The position numbers and the translations under genes are program-made. The notes beneath the pieces are model-generated. The model ran no database searches, had not been told where the DNA came from, and saw only the letters and a program-made list of their open reading frames with translations. Of a stretch of 64,000 bases of DNA, positions 61,715 to 64,000 are shown piece after piece; the stretch's first letter is position 1; the number at the start of each line of letters is the position of its first letter. Source of the stretch: Coremacera marginata (Eukaryota > Arthropoda > Insecta > Diptera > Sciomyzidae). The DNA is taken from contig OU612045.1 of NCBI GenBank assembly GCA_914767935.1, positions 100,830,903-100,894,902 of the forward strand, in the 5' to 3' direction.

Positions 61715-64000
61715 GGGGGGAACAGGGGGAACAGGGGGCGAACCTTCACATGGCAACGTGTCTGACCGCCTCAACCTGGCGAGGCCAGCATTATCCATGT
61801 CGAAATCGTCTCAAGTCGACTCAAACCTCCACGTGGTGTTCCCTGGGCAACGGCAAGCTGGCATCCGTCAGTTTGACGGCTAATTTGAGCGGCGGGTCAC
61901 TCCATAGACCTTAAACATGGAATGTGCGCAGGGTTTGGGTCCCGCCACATTACTACTGCCCAAAGAAAACTAAACCAGCCTCGGATAAGAACCCCAATTA
62001 CGTTGACGACCACCGCAAACGAAAAACGGACAATGATTTACGGATATGCACCTGGAATGTCCGAACCCTTTATAGGGAAGGTGCCATTATCCAACTGGCG
62101 GAAGCCCTCAAAACAATAAACGCTGACATCACCGCCATCCAGGAAATGCGATGGAAAGGGCAAGGCTGCTCTAAACAAGCACACTGCGATATCTACTACA
62201 GCTGCCATGCGGAGAAGCGCGAATTCGGATGTGGATTCGTTGTTAGCCGGAAACTACGCCACCTTGTTTCCCGGTTCACACCTGTGAACGAAAGATTGGC
62301 CACGATCCGCATCAAGGCAAAATTTTTCTACATAAGCCTTATTTGCGCGCACGCCCCGACGGAGGAAAAGGACGAAGCCGTCAAAGACGCTTTCTACGCT
62401 AGTCTTGAGGACGTATATGACCACCTTCCGGTTCATGACGTGAAAATAGTCCTCGGCGATTTTAATGCGAAAGTCGGAAGGGAAGGCATCTTTGGCCCCA
62501 CTGTCGGTCAGTTCAGTCTTCACGAGACCTCTACGAACAACGGTCTAAGACTGATCGACTTCGCCGCGGCACGAAACATGGTAGTTAGTAGCACCAGATT
62601 TAAGCACCTTGACATCCACAAGGCCACGTGGCTGTCCCCTGATCAAAAAACGCGAAACCAAATTGATCATATTGTAATCGACGGAAGGCATGCCTCTAGT
62701 GTTCTAGATGTGCGTACATTTCGGGAGGTCAACATTGACTCCGACCATTATCTTGTTGCAGCCAAGATACGCATGCGATTATGCAATGCAAAGAACATAC
62801 GCACAGGAATGCAACGAAAGCTAGATGTCGCTAAGCTGCAATTACAACGGACTGCCGAAGCCTACTCCGCTCAACTCTCGGTTAAGCTCAACCAACAAAC
62901 CTCTGGACTCGACGACGCCGGTGGACTTTGGGCGCATATATCCCACTCCATGCGCGCTGTCGCTGAAGAAGTCATTGGTTTCCGGCGCCCGCAACCTCGG
63001 AACCAATGGTACGATCAGGAGTGTCGCATCGCGACTGCAGTAAAAAACGCCGCATACAGAAAAACGCTGCAGTCAGCTGCAACGCGAGCCGTGCGAGAAA
63101 ACTACCGCGAAAAGAGGAAGGAAGAGAGGCGCCTTTTCAGACGCAAGAAAAGAGAGCAGGAAAAGCGTGAGCGTGAGGAACTAGAGGTATACCAGGGCAA
63201 GAAGGATGCACGAAAATTCTATCAACAGGTTAAGCGTCTAACCCAAGGTTTCAAGCCCGGAGCATCCACTTGCAGAGACGAAAATGGAGATCTGAATACG
63301 GATACACAGTGTGTGCTTAGATTGTGGAGACAGCACTTCTCCAATTTACTTACTGGCGACGATTCCACCAATGCCGCCCATAGAGAGCGCAGTGCAGTGC
63401 CACCAATCGACGATGACGGAGTGGAAGTATCACCACCTAGCCATGAAGAGGTTCGAGTTGCTATCCAACGACTCAAAAACAATAAAGCAGCGGGTGCTGA
63501 CGGCCTGTCAGCTGAATTGTTTAAAACCGGCGGCGATGAATTGATAAGGCGCATGCATCAGCTCATCAGCAAAATATGGCTAGAAGAAAGCATGCCCGAC
63601 GATTGGAACCTCAGTGTACTGTGCCCTATACTTAAGAAAGGAGACCCTACAATCTGCGCTAGTTATAGAGGTATCAGTCTTATTTCCATCGCATATAAGG
63701 TTCTCTCAAGCGTACTGTGTGAAAGATTAAAGCCGATTACAAAAACACTGATTGGACCTTATCAGTGTGGCTTTCGACCTGGTAAGTCCACCATAGACCA
63801 GATTTTCACGCTACGACAAATCCTGGAGAAAACCCACGAAAATCAAATTGACACACACCATCTCTTTGTCGATTTTAAAGCTGCGTTCGATAGCCCGAGA
63901 AGGGATTGCCTATACGCAACAATGTCTGAGTTCGGTATACCTGCAAAGTTGATTAGACTTTGCAGAATGACGTTGAGCAACACACGCAGCTCCGTCAAGG
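61715..64000 (+). mobile_element. RTE-clade LINE copy G, 5' complete, runs off the window
   Basis: Begins with the family's 5' end, here with a duplicated GGGGAACAG (GGGGAACAGGGGGAACAG). It runs through the leader, endonuclease and RT to the codons for TRSSVK at the window edge. Sequence is close to copies A and D (for example SAVPPIDDDG in the linker), not B or C. Confidence 0.95.
61963..64000 (+). pseudogene. RTE ORF2, start codon lost (copy G, partial)
   Basis: The frame is open from 61924 to the window end with all endonuclease motifs (CTWNVRTL, IQEMRWKGQG, LGDFNAKVG, DSDHYL) and RT motifs up to LFVDFKAAFDS. At 61963-61965, where copies B, C and D have the first ATG, this copy has AAG, so the normal initiator is gone; the next in-frame ATG is inside the endonuclease (QEM). 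The polymerase YADD box would lie beyond the edge. Confidence 0.88.

Overview
This 64 kb window is eukaryotic and looks like repeat-dense heterochromatin-like DNA of a higher fly (Diptera, possibly tephritid or muscoid; inferred from the kinds of elements, not proven). Almost all recognisable coding sequence belongs to transposable elements. I found no convincing conserved host gene; the only non-TE-like gene model is a small two-exon ORF at 50771-51145.

Layout. 1-1865: 3' part of an RTE-clade LINE (copy A). 2475-17309: a minus-strand BEL/Pao LTR element with about 90% similar LTRs, broken by a tRNA-derived SINE, an unknown 777 bp insert, a non-autonomous Helitron carrying a ~143 bp degenerate tandem array, a 3.2 kb RTE LINE (copy B) with a 13 bp target duplication, a 237 bp MITE, and a stretch with a perfect-period 55 bp array. 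17310-20636: AT-rich DNA with long inverted repeats and MITEs. 20637-25342: a minus-strand Ty3/Gypsy element with nearly identical LTRs and a 4 bp target duplication (ATAG).

25343-50475 is a Russian doll. A plus-strand errantivirus-like (17.6/297-type) element was hit in gag at TTAA by a piggyBac element (26190-42407). The piggyBac holds a CR1-like LINE (27243-~34930) and a minus-strand, env-bearing errantivirus (~34946-41850). The CR1-like LINE was in turn split inside its endonuclease by a structurally intact RTE LINE (copy C, 29263-32517, one 1014-codon ORF). A further RTE (copy D, 42779-45992) sits in the same outer gag. The nesting depth is four, and reading frames of the outer elements can be followed across the insertions.

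50476-64000: the small two-exon ORF, a second SINE, an apparently intact Tc1-family transposon (52399-54025), an adjacent decayed Tc1-like transposon, a truncated RTE (E), a MITE, a Kolobok-like TTAA transposon with a transposase C-terminus, a mostly featureless AT-rich stretch, and finally a head-to-head RTE pair (F minus, G plus) whose geometry fits a twin-primed inversion running off the window.

The genes do not form a host pathway. What the window records is an order of insertion: outer LTR elements first, then DNA transposons, then CR1, with RTE LINEs last and repeatedly.
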